Of a stretch of 64,000 nucleotides of DNA, positions 41,693 to 50,172 are shown one piece after another. Positions within the stretch are counted from its first letter, which is position 1. Every line of letters begins with the position of its first letter. Source of the DNA: Viridibacillus arenosi (GTDB lineage Bacteria > Bacillota > Bacilli > Bacillales_A > Planococcaceae); NCBI RefSeq assembly GCF_001955655.1, contig NZ_MSPW01000011.1, positions 62,001 to 126,000 on the forward strand. The letters are read 5' to 3'. The position numbers were made by a program, and so were the translations under genes. Below the pieces are notes generated by a model. It made no database searches. It was not told where the DNA came from and was given only the letters and a program-made list of their open reading frames with translations.

Positions 41693-41903
41693 ATTAGGCA
41701 TGTTTAAATTTTTGTATGAGAGCAGATAATTTAACTGGTGGGAAAATGTTAGTAAATATTCGATATCATTGTGTCATATACATAAAATATTAAAACGATT
41801 TATATAATAGTTTAAGGTTATTTTCAATAGTATGTACACTACGACAGAAATCAATGTGATGAGGTTTTTAAAGCATAATTTTAATAATGAAAAGGAGGAT
41901 ATA

Positions 41904-42227
41904 ATGAGAATAGGATACCGTTCTATTTCCATAATAGTTAACTTATTTCTAGGCTATTTATCTTTTTTTATAGGTTTATTATGGTTCATGACAATAATGT
42001 ATGCATCGCATTCTTTTGGATTGAGAGTAGACTCTACTTTCGATGATGGTTTACTAGGTGTCTTTTTAATAATATCTATCATTGCAACAGCTATTTATAT
42101 TCCTGCCTGCATTAATTTAAATAGTATAATAAGGCCGAAATTGGAAATGAGAAAATGGAGTTTTATTGCTTTTATATCCATAGTTTTTATCCTTGGTTTT
42201 TGTATTATTACCTTAACTATACAGTGA
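41904..42227 (+). CDS. small membrane protein with three helices
   Basis: From ATG 41904 (after AAAGGAGG) the 107-residue product has three hydrophobic segments: SISIIVNLFLGYLSFFIGLL, LLGVFLIISIIATAIYIPAC and SFIAFISIVFILGFCIITL. The frame is open to 41832 but the upstream codons lack a ribosome site. It ends just before the riboflavin leader. No known domain. Confidence 0.55.
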   Translation: MRIGYRSISIIVNLFLGYLSFFIGLLWFMTIMYASHSFGLRVDSTFDDGLLGVFLIISIIATAIYIPACINLNSIIRPKLEMRKWSFIAFISIVFILGFCIITLTIQ

Positions 42228-42411
42228 ATTGGTGTTGGTAAATAAAAAAAATTACATTTTCTCATGACATGTAACAGGTCAATATAGCCCAACATATCAA
42301 GCTTTTAAGACTAATCTCTTTTTAGTATGTTCTCGATCAATCCAATATAAATTAAAAAACCTCTAGTTTTTAAATAAGTAAAGTGCTATGGTATTTACAT
42401 ACAATATAATA

Positions 42412-42539
42412 ATCCTTCGGGGTCGGGTGAAATTCCCAATCGACGGTGATAAAGTAAAACTTTTAAGCCCGTGAGCCTTTTTTAGGCAGGATATGGTGAG
42501 AATCCAAAGCCGACAGTATAGTCTGGATGGGAGAAGGAT
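42412..42539 (+). promoter_or_regulatory. FMN riboswitch, copy 1 of 3
   Basis: The 128-base element has the full RFN/FMN aptamer: P1 ATCCTTC/GAAGGAT, GGGGTCGGGTGAAATTCCC, CGACGGTGAT, AGCCCGTGAG, and AAAGCCGACAGTATAGTC with TGGATGGGAGAAGGA. It binds FMN and, when occupied, favours the terminator at 42618. It differs from copies 2 and 3 in the P3 loop (GCC-TTTTTTA-GGC) and in a smaller P2 stem. Confidence 0.97.
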
Positions 42540-42617
42540 GTAAAGAATATCAAGGTCTTATTAAATTTATGTAGATTTAATAGGTTTATTTAGCATTGAT
42601 AATTTATGTCTCCTATC

Positions 42618-42647
42618 AAACTCCGTAGTGTTCTATGGGGTTTTTTT
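42618..42647 (+). terminator. terminator of riboswitch copy 1
   Basis: AAACTCCGTAG-tgtt-CTATGGGGTTT followed by TTTT. The strand before it (ATAGGTTTATTTAG, repeated after each aptamer) is the candidate antiterminator partner. Confidence 0.9.
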
Positions 42648-42692
42648 GATGCCCTAAAACTTATTTGTATTGTTGTTAATTTCATATGTAAT

Positions 42693-42820
42693 ATCCTTCG
42701 GGGTCGGGTGAAATTCCCAATCGACGGTGATGAAGTAAAACTTCTAAGCCCGTGAGCTTGATAAGAGCAGGATTTGGTGTGAGTCCAAAGCCGACAGTAT
42801 AGTCTGGATGGGAGAAGGAT
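42693..42820 (+). promoter_or_regulatory. FMN riboswitch, copy 2 of 3
   Basis: A complete 128-base FMN aptamer with P1 ATCCTTC/GAAGGAT and all conserved core segments. It differs from copy 3 at only about six positions. It begins 45 bases after the terminator of copy 1. Confidence 0.97.
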
Positions 42821-42900
42821 GTAGAGAATATCGAAGTCTTATTAAAAATAAAGTATTTTAATAGGTTTATTTGCTTATGATATTTTACATAACTCCTATC

Positions 42901-42930
42901 AAACTCCGTAGAAATCTATGGAGTTTTTTT
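42901..42930 (+). terminator. terminator of riboswitch copy 2
   Basis: AAACTCCGTAG-aaat-CTATGGAGTTT followed by TTTT, almost the same as terminator 1. Confidence 0.92.
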
Positions 42931-42952
42931 GATGGAAAAACTAAATAAGTAA

Positions 42953-43080
42953 GTCCTTCGGGGTCGGGTGAAATTCCCAATCGACGGTGATGAAGTGAAT
43001 CTTCTAAGCCCGTGAGCTTGATAAGAGCAGGATTTGGTGCGAATCCAAAGCCGACAGTATAGTCTGGATGGGAGAAGGAC
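42953..43080 (+). promoter_or_regulatory. FMN riboswitch, copy 3 of 3
   Basis: A complete 128-base aptamer with P1 GTCCTTC/GAAGGAC. The terminal pair G-C replaces the A-T of copies 1 and 2, a compensating change. It begins only 22 bases after terminator 2, too little for an independent promoter between them. Confidence 0.97.
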
Positions 43081-43160
43081 AGCTAGATTACACGCAATTC
43101 CTTTTGAAAAATAGTATTTCATTAGGTTTATTTAGCGATGCGTTTATCTAATACTCTCCT

Positions 43161-43195
43161 AAACTCCCTAATTTAATTAGAGAGTTTTTTATTTT
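43161..43195 (+). terminator. terminator of riboswitch copy 3
   Basis: AAACTCcCTAATT/AATTAGaGAGTTT followed by TTTATTTTT, ending about 23 bases before the ribD start and just before its ribosome site GGGAGG. Confidence 0.88.
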
Positions 43196-43217
43196 TCAAA
43201 AAGGGAGGTTTATCACA

Positions 43218-44303
43218 ATGCATGACGAGTATTTTATGGATTTAGCGTTGAAATTTGCAACAGTAGGTGAGGATCAAACTTCGCCCAATCCGGTAGTAGG
43301 AGCGATCATTGTAAAAGAAGGTGCTGTAGTTGGTTTTGGAGCGCATCTTAGTGCCGGTTCTCATCATGCGGAAGTACATGCACTCAATATGGCCGGGGAA
43401 AATGCTGTTGGCAGTACAATGTATGTCACATTAGAGCCTTGTAATCATTATGGTAAAACACCACCATGTACGATGGCCATTTTGAATGCAGGTATAAAAA
43501 AAGTAGTGGTAGCAACACTCGATCCAAATCCCAAAGTAGCTGGCACTGGTGTAACAAAGCTAAAGGATGCTGGCATTGAAGTGGAAGTGGGGCTTTGTGA
43601 AGTCGAAGCTGTGAAATTAAATAAAGCTTATTTTCATTTTATGAAGCAGAAGTTGCCTTTTGTTACGTTAAAGCAAGCTATTACATTGGATGGCAAGATT
43701 GCTACCGTTCATGGAAAAAATGAAAATATCACAGGTAAAGAAGTGCAGGAGGATGTTCATCGAAAAAGAGGGCAAACGGATGCGATCTTAGTTGGTGTTG
43801 GGACGGTGTTAACAGATGACCCATTACTAACAAATCGATTTACAGAAAGTAAAAAACAACCGATTCGAATCATTTTGGACACGCATTTAAGAACACCTAT
43901 AAATGCTAAGGTTATCACTGATCAAACAACGCAGACATGGATTGTTGTTGGGCTTGAAGTTACCCCTGATCATATCACCAGCTTTGCACAAGACAATGTA
44001 CAAGTAATCCAACTTAAAACAAAAACAATCGCAATCCAGGACGTCCTTCAAGAGCTGGCAAGGCGAAATATCGTCACCCTTTATGTAGAAGGGGGGCAGC
44101 GTATAAATACGAGTTTTATCATTTCAGGTCTAGTTAATGAAATGATTACTTACATAGCACCAAAACTAGTAGGTGACCATGATGGAATGGGGATGTTGGA
44201 AGATTTAGAAGTAAAAAGCATGGCTGATGCTGTCCCACTAAAACTGCAGCAAGTGGATCGAATTGGTGATGTAATTAAAGTGATTTCGGGAGTGGGGGTA
44301 TAG
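43218..44303 (+). CDS. ribD: bifunctional riboflavin deaminase/reductase RibD
   Basis: The 361-residue enzyme performs the second and third steps of riboflavin synthesis: deamination of the pyrimidine, then reduction of its ribosyl side chain with NADPH. The N-terminal deaminase domain shows the zinc site His50-Ala-Glu52 and PCNHYGKTPPC (Cys75, Cys84). The reductase domain starts near residue 148 with LPFVTLKQAITLDGKIA and has LVGVGTVLTDDPLLTNR and a C-terminal YVEGGQRINTSFI. It is the first gene of the operon and follows three FMN riboswitches. The ribosome site GGGAGG is 10 bases before ATG. Confidence 0.97.
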   Translation: MHDEYFMDLALKFATVGEDQTSPNPVVGAIIVKEGAVVGFGAHLSAGSHHAEVHALNMAGENAVGSTMYVTLEPCNHYGKTPPCTMAILNAGIKKVVVATLDPNPKVAGTGVTKLKDAGIEVEVGLCEVEAVKLNKAYFHFMKQKLPFVTLKQAITLDGKIATVHGKNENITGKEVQEDVHRKRGQTDAILVGVGTVLTDDPLLTNRFTESKKQPIRIILDTHLRTPINAKVITDQTTQTWIVVGLEVTPDHITSFAQDNVQVIQLKTKTIAIQDVLQELARRNIVTLYVEGGQRINTSFIISGLVNEMITYIAPKLVGDHDGMGMLEDLEVKSMADAVPLKLQQVDRIGDVIKVISGVGV

Positions 44304-44306
44304 CGT

Positions 44307-44945
44307 ATGTTCACAGGAATTATTGAGGCAAAAGGAAAAATTACAGAGCTGAAAAAAGATGCAGAGAGTATGAAATTTACTATTGAAGCTCAAGACATCA
44401 TGTTGGATATGCAACTTGGCGATAGTGTAGCAGTAAACGGCGTATGCCTAACCGTTTCGCATTTCACACTTCACGAATTCACGTTAGATGTCATGCCAGA
44501 AACGGTCAAAGCGACAACAATTCACTCCTTAAAAGTAGGGCAGTTGGTGAATTTAGAAAGAGCAATGGCTGCAAATGGGCGATTTGGCGGTCACTTCGTT
44601 TCAGGTCATGTTGATGGGACAGGGACTATTATCAGAAAAACAAAGCAAGCAAATGCAGTCTACATTGACATCGCTATCTCTAGAGAACTGAGTGATTTGT
44701 GTATACCAAGGGGTTCCGTAGCCATTGATGGAACAAGCTTGACGATTTTTGAAAAACATCCTGAAAAATTGACTGTATCTCTTATTCCACATACGTATCA
44801 AGAAACTATTTTTGCACTTAAAGAAACGGGACAACAAGTGAATATCGAAACAGATATGCTAGGTAAATACATTATTCATCAATTACAGAATAACGATAGT
44901 ACTTCAGCAATTACAATGGATTTTTTACAACAAAACGGATTTTAA
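44307..44945 (+). CDS. ribE: riboflavin synthase alpha subunit RibE
   Basis: The 212-residue enzyme dismutates two lumazines into riboflavin and the pyrimidine. It has two similar barrel repeats: MFTGIIEAKGKI, GDSVAVNGVCLTV, and GRFGGHFVSGHVDGTGTI; then GSVAIDGTSLTIF in the second half, ending NIETDMLGKYI. The start lies 3 bases after ribD. It works with RibH from the end of the operon. Confidence 0.96.
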   Translation: MFTGIIEAKGKITELKKDAESMKFTIEAQDIMLDMQLGDSVAVNGVCLTVSHFTLHEFTLDVMPETVKATTIHSLKVGQLVNLERAMAANGRFGGHFVSGHVDGTGTIIRKTKQANAVYIDIAISRELSDLCIPRGSVAIDGTSLTIFEKHPEKLTVSLIPHTYQETIFALKETGQQVNIETDMLGKYIIHQLQNNDSTSAITMDFLQQNGF

Positions 44946-44963
44946 AACGGGCGGTGTATAGCA

Positions 44964-46154
44964 ATGTTTCACTCAATTGAAGAAGCATTAAAGGATTTAA
45001 AAGAAGGCAAAATGATCATAGTCGTTGATGATGAAAATCGTGAAAATGAAGGGGATTTAGTAGCACTTGCAGAATATGCAACGCCAGAAAATATTAACTT
45101 TATGGCAACACATGCAAGAGGTCTAATTTGTACACCAATAACAGAAAAAATCGCAACAGAGCTCAATTTACATCCAATGGTGTCCAATAATACGGATCAC
45201 CATCAAACGGCATTTACAGTAAGTATTGATCATTGTAATGCAAAGACGGGTATTAGTGCATTTGAGCGTTCACAAACGATTCAACATTTATTGAATACCA
45301 ATGCATTAGCCGATGATTTTAAAAGACCGGGTCACGTTTTTCCGTTAGTTGCTAAAAGAAATGGCGTATTAGAAAGACCTGGTCATACAGAAGCTGCAGT
45401 TGATTTGGCGAAAGCATGCGGCGCAATTCCAGCTGGTATTATCTGTGAAATAATGGGGGATAGCGGAGAGATGTCTACTGGACAAGAGCTAATAGACTTC
45501 GCTCAAAAACATCAGTTAAAAATAATTACGATTGAAAGTTTAATTCAATATCGTTACATCCAAGAAGATCTAGTCACTAGAGCAGCTAATGTACAACTTC
45601 CTACAAGCTATGGCCATTTCAATTTGATTGGCTATGAAAACGACATCGACAAGTTCGAACATGTAGCCCTTGTAAAAGGGGATGTAAGTATTGTAGAAGC
45701 TCCGATTGTGCGCGTTCACTCATCTTGTCTAACTGGTGATATTTTTCATTCTGAAAGATGTGATTGTGGTCCTCAATTGGAACAGGCCTTAAAAGTCATC
45801 GAGACTGAAGGGGCGGGTGTTGTGTTGTATATGCAGCAAGAGGGTAGAGGTATCGGTTTGATCAATAAGCTACGTACTTATGAGTTACAAGAGCAGGGCT
45901 TTGATACAGTTGAAGCCAATGTAAAGTTGGGTTTTCCTGCAGATGCACGTGACTATGCATTAGCAGCTCAAATGCTAAGAAATTTAGGTATTTCAAAAGT
46001 TCGCTTATTAACGAACAACCCAGATAAAGTACAAAGCCTAAAAGCATATGGCATTGAAGTTGTCGAAAGATTGCCAATTGAAATTGAAGCTGTAGCAAGC
46101 AATTTATTTTATTTAGAAACTAAAAAAGAAAAGATGAATCATCTTATTTCGTAA
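44964..46154 (+). CDS. ribBA: bifunctional DHBP synthase/GTP cyclohydrolase II RibBA
   Basis: The 396-residue fusion makes both precursors. The N-terminal half (1-200) is 3,4-dihydroxy-2-butanone-4-phosphate synthase, with the acidic loop [11 protein letters not shown] (residues 22-32) and [16 protein letters not shown]. The C-terminal half is GTP cyclohydrolase II, with zinc cysteines in [17 protein letters not shown] (about 255, 266, 268) and [11 protein letters not shown]. It follows ribE by 18 bases. In Bacillus the gene is also called ribA. Confidence 0.96.
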   Translation: MFHSIEEALKDLKEGKMIIVVDDENRENEGDLVALAEYATPENINFMATHARGLICTPITEKIATELNLHPMVSNNTDHHQTAFTVSIDHCNAKTGISAFERSQTIQHLLNTNALADDFKRPGHVFPLVAKRNGVLERPGHTEAAVDLAKACGAIPAGIICEIMGDSGEMSTGQELIDFAQKHQLKIITIESLIQYRYIQEDLVTRAANVQLPTSYGHFNLIGYENDIDKFEHVALVKGDVSIVEAPIVRVHSSCLTGDIFHSERCDCGPQLEQALKVIETEGAGVVLYMQQEGRGIGLINKLRTYELQEQGFDTVEANVKLGFPADARDYALAAQMLRNLGISKVRLLTNNPDKVQSLKAYGIEVVERLPIEIEAVASNLFYLETKKEKMNHLIS

Positions 46155-46167
46155 AGGGGAGCTTAAA

Positions 46168-46632
46168 ATGGGAAAAGTATTTGAAGCACAATTAATTGGA
46201 ACAGATTTAAAAATTGGTATTGTAGTAGGTAGGTTTAATGAGTTTATCACAAGTAAATTACTAGGTGGCGCAATGGACGGCTTAGTACGACATGGCGTTT
46301 CAGAAGACAATATTGATGTTGCGTGGGTACCTGGTGCATTTGAAGTGCCCTTTATAGCAAAGCAAATGGTAGAGAAAGGTGACTACGATGCCGTAATAGG
46401 TTTGGGGACGGTTATACGTGGTTCCACATCCCATTATGATTATGTGTGCAATGAAGCAGCAAAAGGAATTGCCAATGTTTCGTTAAATACAAATGTACCC
46501 GTTATTTTCGGTATAGTCACAACAGAAAATATTGAACAAGCAATCGAACGCTCAGGTACGAAATCAGGCAATAAAGGCTATGATTCTGCAGTTGCTGCAA
46601 TTGAGATGGCTAATTTAAAGCGTCTATTTTAA
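46168..46632 (+). CDS. ribH: 6,7-dimethyl-8-ribityllumazine synthase RibH
   Basis: The 154-residue enzyme condenses the pyrimidine and butanone phosphate into lumazine and forms a large icosahedral capsid. Conserved parts: [54 protein letters not shown] with the catalytic His near residue 89, and [19 protein letters not shown]. It is the last gene of the operon, 13 bases after ribBA. Confidence 0.97.
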   Translation: MGKVFEAQLIGTDLKIGIVVGRFNEFITSKLLGGAMDGLVRHGVSEDNIDVAWVPGAFEVPFIAKQMVEKGDYDAVIGLGTVIRGSTSHYDYVCNEAAKGIANVSLNTNVPVIFGIVTTENIEQAIERSGTKSGNKGYDSAVAAIEMANLKRLF

Positions 46633-46638
46633 AAATAA

Positions 46639-46670
46639 GGCACTTCTACGATATTGTAGAAGTGCCATTT
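46639..46670 (+). terminator. terminator of the riboflavin operon
   Basis: GGCACTTCTAC-gatatt-GTAGAAGTGCC, an 11-bp perfect stem followed by ATTTACAT. Confidence 0.8.
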
Positions 46671-46675
46671 ACATA

Positions 46676-46876
46676 TCAGTCATTATACATGCCGCTTGCA
46701 TCCATTAACATGAGAATCAAGGGTATGATACCTAGTGTGAAGCAGGTAATCGTTAATATTTTTGCTTGTCTAGCTTCTCGTATATTTCCTTCATGAAGGT
46801 GTTCTATAAATGAAATTTTAAAATAATAGCTCAATATTAATAATAGAATAGGACTATACATAATTATTGTACTCAA
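46676..46876 (-). CDS. small membrane protein (66 aa)
   Basis: TTG 46876 follows GAGGTGA by 6 bases. The product has two membrane segments (MYSPILLLILSYYFKISF and ILTITCFTLGIIPLILMLMD) joined by a charged loop HLHEGNIREARQAK. This resembles small CD225/dispanin-like two-helix proteins, but the match is not certain. It converges on the ribH terminator. Confidence 0.55.
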   Translation of the reverse strand: MSTIIMYSPILLLILSYYFKISFIEHLHEGNIREARQAKILTITCFTLGIIPLILMLMDASGMYND

Positions 46877-46967
46877 AAAATCACCTCGATTTCCAAATTT
46901 ATCATAAATATAATTATATCAAAATATAAATGTATTGAAAGCCTTCGTTTACAGCTACAATAGAAAA

Positions 46968-47007
46968 GCACCTCCAATTGTAGACTTAAGTCTAACAATT
47001 GAGGTGC
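46968..47007 (-). terminator. terminator of the minus-strand gene at 47017
   Basis: GCACCTC-a-CAATTG-tt-AGACTTAAGTCT... forms a nearly perfect long stem (GCACCTC/GAGGTGC ends) with TTTTCTATT on the minus strand. Confidence 0.75.
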
Positions 47008-47016
47008 AGATTTAAT

Positions 47017-47388
47017 TCAATGAATTATTTTTTCTCCATTTTTAATTTTATCTAGTAACCTTTTTACTTTCTCTCTTGTTTCTGGATTAGTTGGATCTAA
47101 ATTACATCCTTCTGGAATATTCGCATGATCTCCATTATAATCGATTTCTTTATCTAATTTAAATAAGTCTAATTCAGTAATGCTTTCATCTTCTAACTCA
47201 CCAAATGCAGCAACAATTCGTAATTCATCATTTCCTTCATCAATAAACGTTAATTTAGAATTATAAGTACCTAACTCTTCTTGATCTGCTAAGTGGTGAC
47301 AAACTATTTCTAAAATATCATCTGCATTTAATTTAAAATAATGATGCTTTTTATCGTTTTTTTTATTTTTCAATTTAATATAGCCCAC
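47017..47388 (-). CDS. uncharacterised acidic protein (123 aa)
   Basis: The soluble product starts GYIKLKNKKNDKKHHYFKLN and continues with a helix ADDILEIVCHHLADQEEL, strands SKLTFIDEGNDELRIVAAFG and an acidic stretch ESITELDLFKLDKEIDYNGD. It ends with a helical KVKRLLDKIKNGEKIIH. No family is recognised. The ribosome site AAGGTGGG precedes ATG 47388. Confidence 0.55.
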   Translation of the reverse strand: MGYIKLKNKKNDKKHHYFKLNADDILEIVCHHLADQEELGTYNSKLTFIDEGNDELRIVAAFGELEDESITELDLFKLDKEIDYNGDHANIPEGCNLDPTNPETREKVKRLLDKIKNGEKIIH

Positions 47389-47466
47389 CTTAAAAATTTT
47401 AAATCACACGAAATTGGTATGATTTTTGTTGTTTACTATCCCAAATAACCTAACTAGTTAATACTA

Positions 47467-47568
47467 TTATCCTAACCAATTGTTATTATAAGCAATTATT
47501 CCAATAATAGCACCAATTGAAGCTCCGAAAAGTAAATAAAAGATTGTTTTTGCTTTTGAAATACCCAT
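47467..47568 (-). CDS. possible small membrane peptide (33 aa)
   Basis: On the minus strand, ATG 47568 encodes GISKAKTIFYLLFGASIGAI followed by IGIIAYNNNWLG. A strong AAGGAGG lies about 30 bases upstream, too far for this ATG. A shifted frame from near that site reads LDDSKNKWVF, so the gene may have suffered a frameshift at its 5' end. A glycine-rich transmembrane segment is clear. Nothing else is seen between 47569 and 47814. Confidence 0.35.
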   Translation of the reverse strand: MGISKAKTIFYLLFGASIGAIIGIIAYNNNWLG

Positions 47569-47814
47569 TTATTTTTTGAATCATCCAAGAACAAAGACCT
47601 CCTTCATATTATGGAAATACTTATCATTATTGTAACTTGAAATAGCCAAAAAAACTGTTTGCTAGTTTTGTAAATCATCAACGAGCTTTTATCTCGAATT
47701 TTGTTATTAATTAAACCTTATTTTAATGTTGCGATGGAAAAAAATAGAAACTCCGTTTAAATCATCTCGACATTATATTAAATATACATATTAGGATGGA
47801 GGTAGCTAGATATT

Positions 47815-48147
47815 ATGAGAAAATCAATCAAAATATTAATATTTCTTTTGTTACTATTGATTTCTATTACAACAATTTATGTCGAAGTGAATAAAATGAT
47901 TTATAAAAATCGAGTAATGGAATATCTTGTAGCGGAGAAAGGCTATAACAAAGAAGAGATTAAAGAAATTAAAGGTGTGTGGGGGAAGAAACTACCTCCT
48001 TTTTACACTACTGTTATTTTTAAAGATGAACCATCTATTATATACTCGTATTTTGCACATAATGACATTAAGCAATTTGAGTATCGTTCTTTAAATAATG
48101 AAGTTAATTTAAAATCATCTGACCTCAAACATTATGAACCCTATTAA
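47815..48147 (+). CDS. DUF3139 family protein
   Basis: The 110-residue protein has an N-terminal membrane anchor (KSIKILIFLLLLLISITTIY), then the DUF3139 pattern NRVMEYLVAEKGYNKEEIKE, IKGVWGKKLPPFYTTVIFKD and YSYFAHNDIKQFEYRS. Its domain faces outside. The family is widespread in Bacillales and has no known function. GGAGGT precedes the ATG by 11 bases. Confidence 0.75.
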   Translation: MRKSIKILIFLLLLLISITTIYVEVNKMIYKNRVMEYLVAEKGYNKEEIKEIKGVWGKKLPPFYTTVIFKDEPSIIYSYFAHNDIKQFEYRSLNNEVNLKSSDLKHYEPY

Positions 48148-48349
48148 TTTCAAGGAAAACAACAATAAAGTTAAACATAGCCAAAATTTTAAAAAGTACT
48201 GTTCATTATAATAAATGGATGTAGAGAAGTATAAGGAATGCTGAAAACTAATAGAAAAGTACCTTATTTAGTAACGAAAAATTTAATTCGAATAATATAC
48301 AGTATGGAATAGGCAGAACAATCAAAAAGAGCAAGAAAGTAAATATTAT

Positions 48350-48396
48350 AACCCCTCTTCTACTTTGAAAATTTCTAAGGAGAAGGGGGTTTTTGT
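48350..48396. terminator. hairpin between convergent genes
   Basis: ACCCC(t)CTTCT and AGAAGGGGGT are followed by TTTT on the plus strand. It separates the DUF3139 gene and the minus-strand IclR gene. The 48148-48349 part holds nothing else obvious. Confidence 0.65.
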
Positions 48397-48404
48397 ATGG
48401 GCTC

Positions 48405-49166
48405 TTATAGGTTTTCACTATATCCGGCCTTGCTAGAAATTTGTTTGGCTAAATTGATCGTTTCATTGATGATTAAACTTTTTTTGGGGTCGAAGCCATT
48501 GATTGGATGGGTGAAGCTAGTGGCAGCAATAATTTTATTTTGGTTATTAAAAATAGGAGCGGAAATACATGTGAATATTTCAACAGCCTCTCCTATTTCT
48601 TGAATCCAACCTTGTTGTTGAATGATATGTAATTGTTTTAATAATTTTGGAATTGAATCGATCGTTTTATCTGTAAGTTTTGTAAAAGAATATCCAGTAT
48701 ATAATTGCTCTATTTCGGTATCTGAATATTGACTTAGTAACACTTTCCCCATTGCTGTGGCATGTGCAGGCAATGTCATCCCAGGAGATGTGACTAAGTG
48801 AATTTGTGATGAAGCATCTACTTTGGATAAATAAATAATATTTAACCCATTTAAAATGGCAAGTTGGCAAGTTGCCCCAATTTTATTGACCGATTGCAGC
48901 GCTAAATCATTAAATGTACTGGTGATGTTAAACTGTCTCAAGTATTTTGATCCCAAAATACCTAACTGTGGACCTAATACATATGTTTGCTTGTTGGTTT
49001 TTTCAAGATAACTTAATTCAGTTAATACATGAAGTATGGAATAAACAGTACTCTTATTAATCTCGGTTTTATTAATTATATCCGTCATCGTTAATTCTAC
49101 TTCTGAATTTAAGAGAATATTAAAAATCAAGTGCGCTTTTTCAAGGGCTGGAACAGAGTAGCTCAT
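48405..49166 (-). CDS. IclR-family transcriptional regulator
   Basis: The 253-residue protein has an N-terminal helix-turn-helix (VPALEKAHLIFNILLNSEVE, KTEINKSTVYSILHVLTELS) and the IclR ligand-binding domain with LPAHATAMGKVLLSQYSDTE, IQEIGEAVEIFTCISAPIFN. IclR proteins usually control catabolic genes in response to pathway acids. It lies divergently, 214 bases from the SDR-FAH-KdgT operon, which is its likely target. It resembles KdgR-type regulators of 2-keto-3-deoxygluconate use by context. Ribosome site AAGGAG before ATG 49166. Confidence 0.85.
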   Translation of the reverse strand: MSYSVPALEKAHLIFNILLNSEVELTMTDIINKTEINKSTVYSILHVLTELSYLEKTNKQTYVLGPQLGILGSKYLRQFNITSTFNDLALQSVNKIGATCQLAILNGLNIIYLSKVDASSQIHLVTSPGMTLPAHATAMGKVLLSQYSDTEIEQLYTGYSFTKLTDKTIDSIPKLLKQLHIIQQQGWIQEIGEAVEIFTCISAPIFNNQNKIIAATSFTHPINGFDPKKSLIINETINLAKQISSKAGYSENL

Positions 49167-49345
49167 ATAAAGTCTCCTTGCATTTTTAGATTGGTTTAAT
49201 TTTCTAGTACTAGCATACTACAATTCCTTATTGGATGATAATTCACTTTTCTATAAATTTGTTAAAATCTTTTTTGTCTGAATATATTGACAATTATAAA
49301 TCCCGATTATAGAATAAGAGCAACAAACAAGTTCTGCATAAAGAA

Positions 49346-49369
49346 TTTAGTTCTCTATAAAAAACTAAA
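49346..49369 (+). promoter_or_regulatory. candidate operator of the keto-deoxy acid operon
   Basis: TTTAGTT (49346) and AACTAAA (49363) form an inverted repeat with a 10-base spacer just before the ribosome site of the SDR gene. Another symmetric element, TTCT-gcataa-AGAA, lies at about 49332-49345. Either may bind the divergent IclR protein. Confidence 0.4.
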
Positions 49370-49380
49370 GGAGTGGGGAA

Positions 49381-50154
49381 ATGAGATTACAAGGTAAAGT
49401 AGCTATTATTACAGGTGCTGGATCAGGAATAGGGCGAGCTACAGCAGAAAGATTTGCACAAGAAGGCGCACATGTCGTGATTAATGATGTTAATCGTGAA
49501 GCAGGAAAAGCTACAGTTGAGATTATTAGATCTTATGGTGGTTCGTCCCAGTTTATATTTGCTGATGTTACTAATGAAAGCGATTTCAAATTACTGGTGG
49601 ATCAAGTAGTTAGTGAACATTCTAAAATTGATATTTTATTTAATAACGCTGGTGTTTCCGGTGTTGGAAATGTTGAAGAATTAGATGTAGAGACATGGGA
49701 CCGAGTTATGAGTATTAATGTGAAAGGCGTGTTTATTCCGAGTAAATGCGTAGTTCCTCATATGAAGAAGCAACAATCGGGTTCCATTATTAATATGTCC
49801 TCTTGTGTTGCAGAAATGGGTTTAATGCGAAGAACAGTTTATTCTGCTTCGAAAGGTGCTGTTTTAGCATTTACAAAGTCAATGCAAGTCGATTATGCAA
49901 AATACAATATTCGTGTTAATGCGTTATTACCAGGCACTATTATGACACCATTTGTAGAGGATTATTTAAGAAAATCTTATGATGATCCAGAAGAGGCATT
50001 TAATACCATTCGTCAGCGTCAACTAACAGCTGAAATAGGCTTACCGTTGGATGTTGCAAGTGCTGCTTTGTTTTTGGCGTCAGATGATTCTAAGTTTGTA
50101 ATGGGTTCACCACTTTATGTAGACGGTGGTGTTGTATTTGGAAAAAATGCTTAA
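49381..50154 (+). CDS. short-chain dehydrogenase/reductase
   Basis: The 257-residue classical SDR has the NAD-binding motif TGAGSGIG (residues 11-18), an acidic residue after the second strand (VVINDVNRE, favouring NAD+), NNAG, and the catalytic Ser...Tyr-x3-Lys in YSASKGA (Tyr about 154). The C-terminus ends with the typical LYVDGGVVFG. In company with a fumarylacetoacetate-type hydrolase and a KdgT permease it may oxidise C4 of a 2-keto-3-deoxy sugar acid, as the L-rhamnonate/L-fuconate pathway dehydrogenases do. This substrate is inferred from the neighbours. Confidence 0.85.
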   Translation: MRLQGKVAIITGAGSGIGRATAERFAQEGAHVVINDVNREAGKATVEIIRSYGGSSQFIFADVTNESDFKLLVDQVVSEHSKIDILFNNAGVSGVGNVEELDVETWDRVMSINVKGVFIPSKCVVPHMKKQQSGSIINMSSCVAEMGLMRRTVYSASKGAVLAFTKSMQVDYAKYNIRVNALLPGTIMTPFVEDYLRKSYDDPEEAFNTIRQRQLTAEIGLPLDVASAALFLASDDSKFVMGSPLYVDGGVVFGKNA

Positions 50155-50172
50155 AGTGTGGAGGGAAACTAA

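Noticed and set aside
42400-42411. TATAAT immediately before the first FMN riboswitch as its promoter
   Set aside because: At 42405-42410 it would start transcription inside the aptamer's P1 stem, and no -35 box stands at the right distance. The true promoter is probably a little further upstream; I could not assign it.
48397-48603. Plus-strand ORF of 68 codons with hydrophobic composition
   Set aside because: It lies wholly opposite the C-terminal part of the IclR gene, whose family motifs are clear; the hydrophobic look is a shadow.
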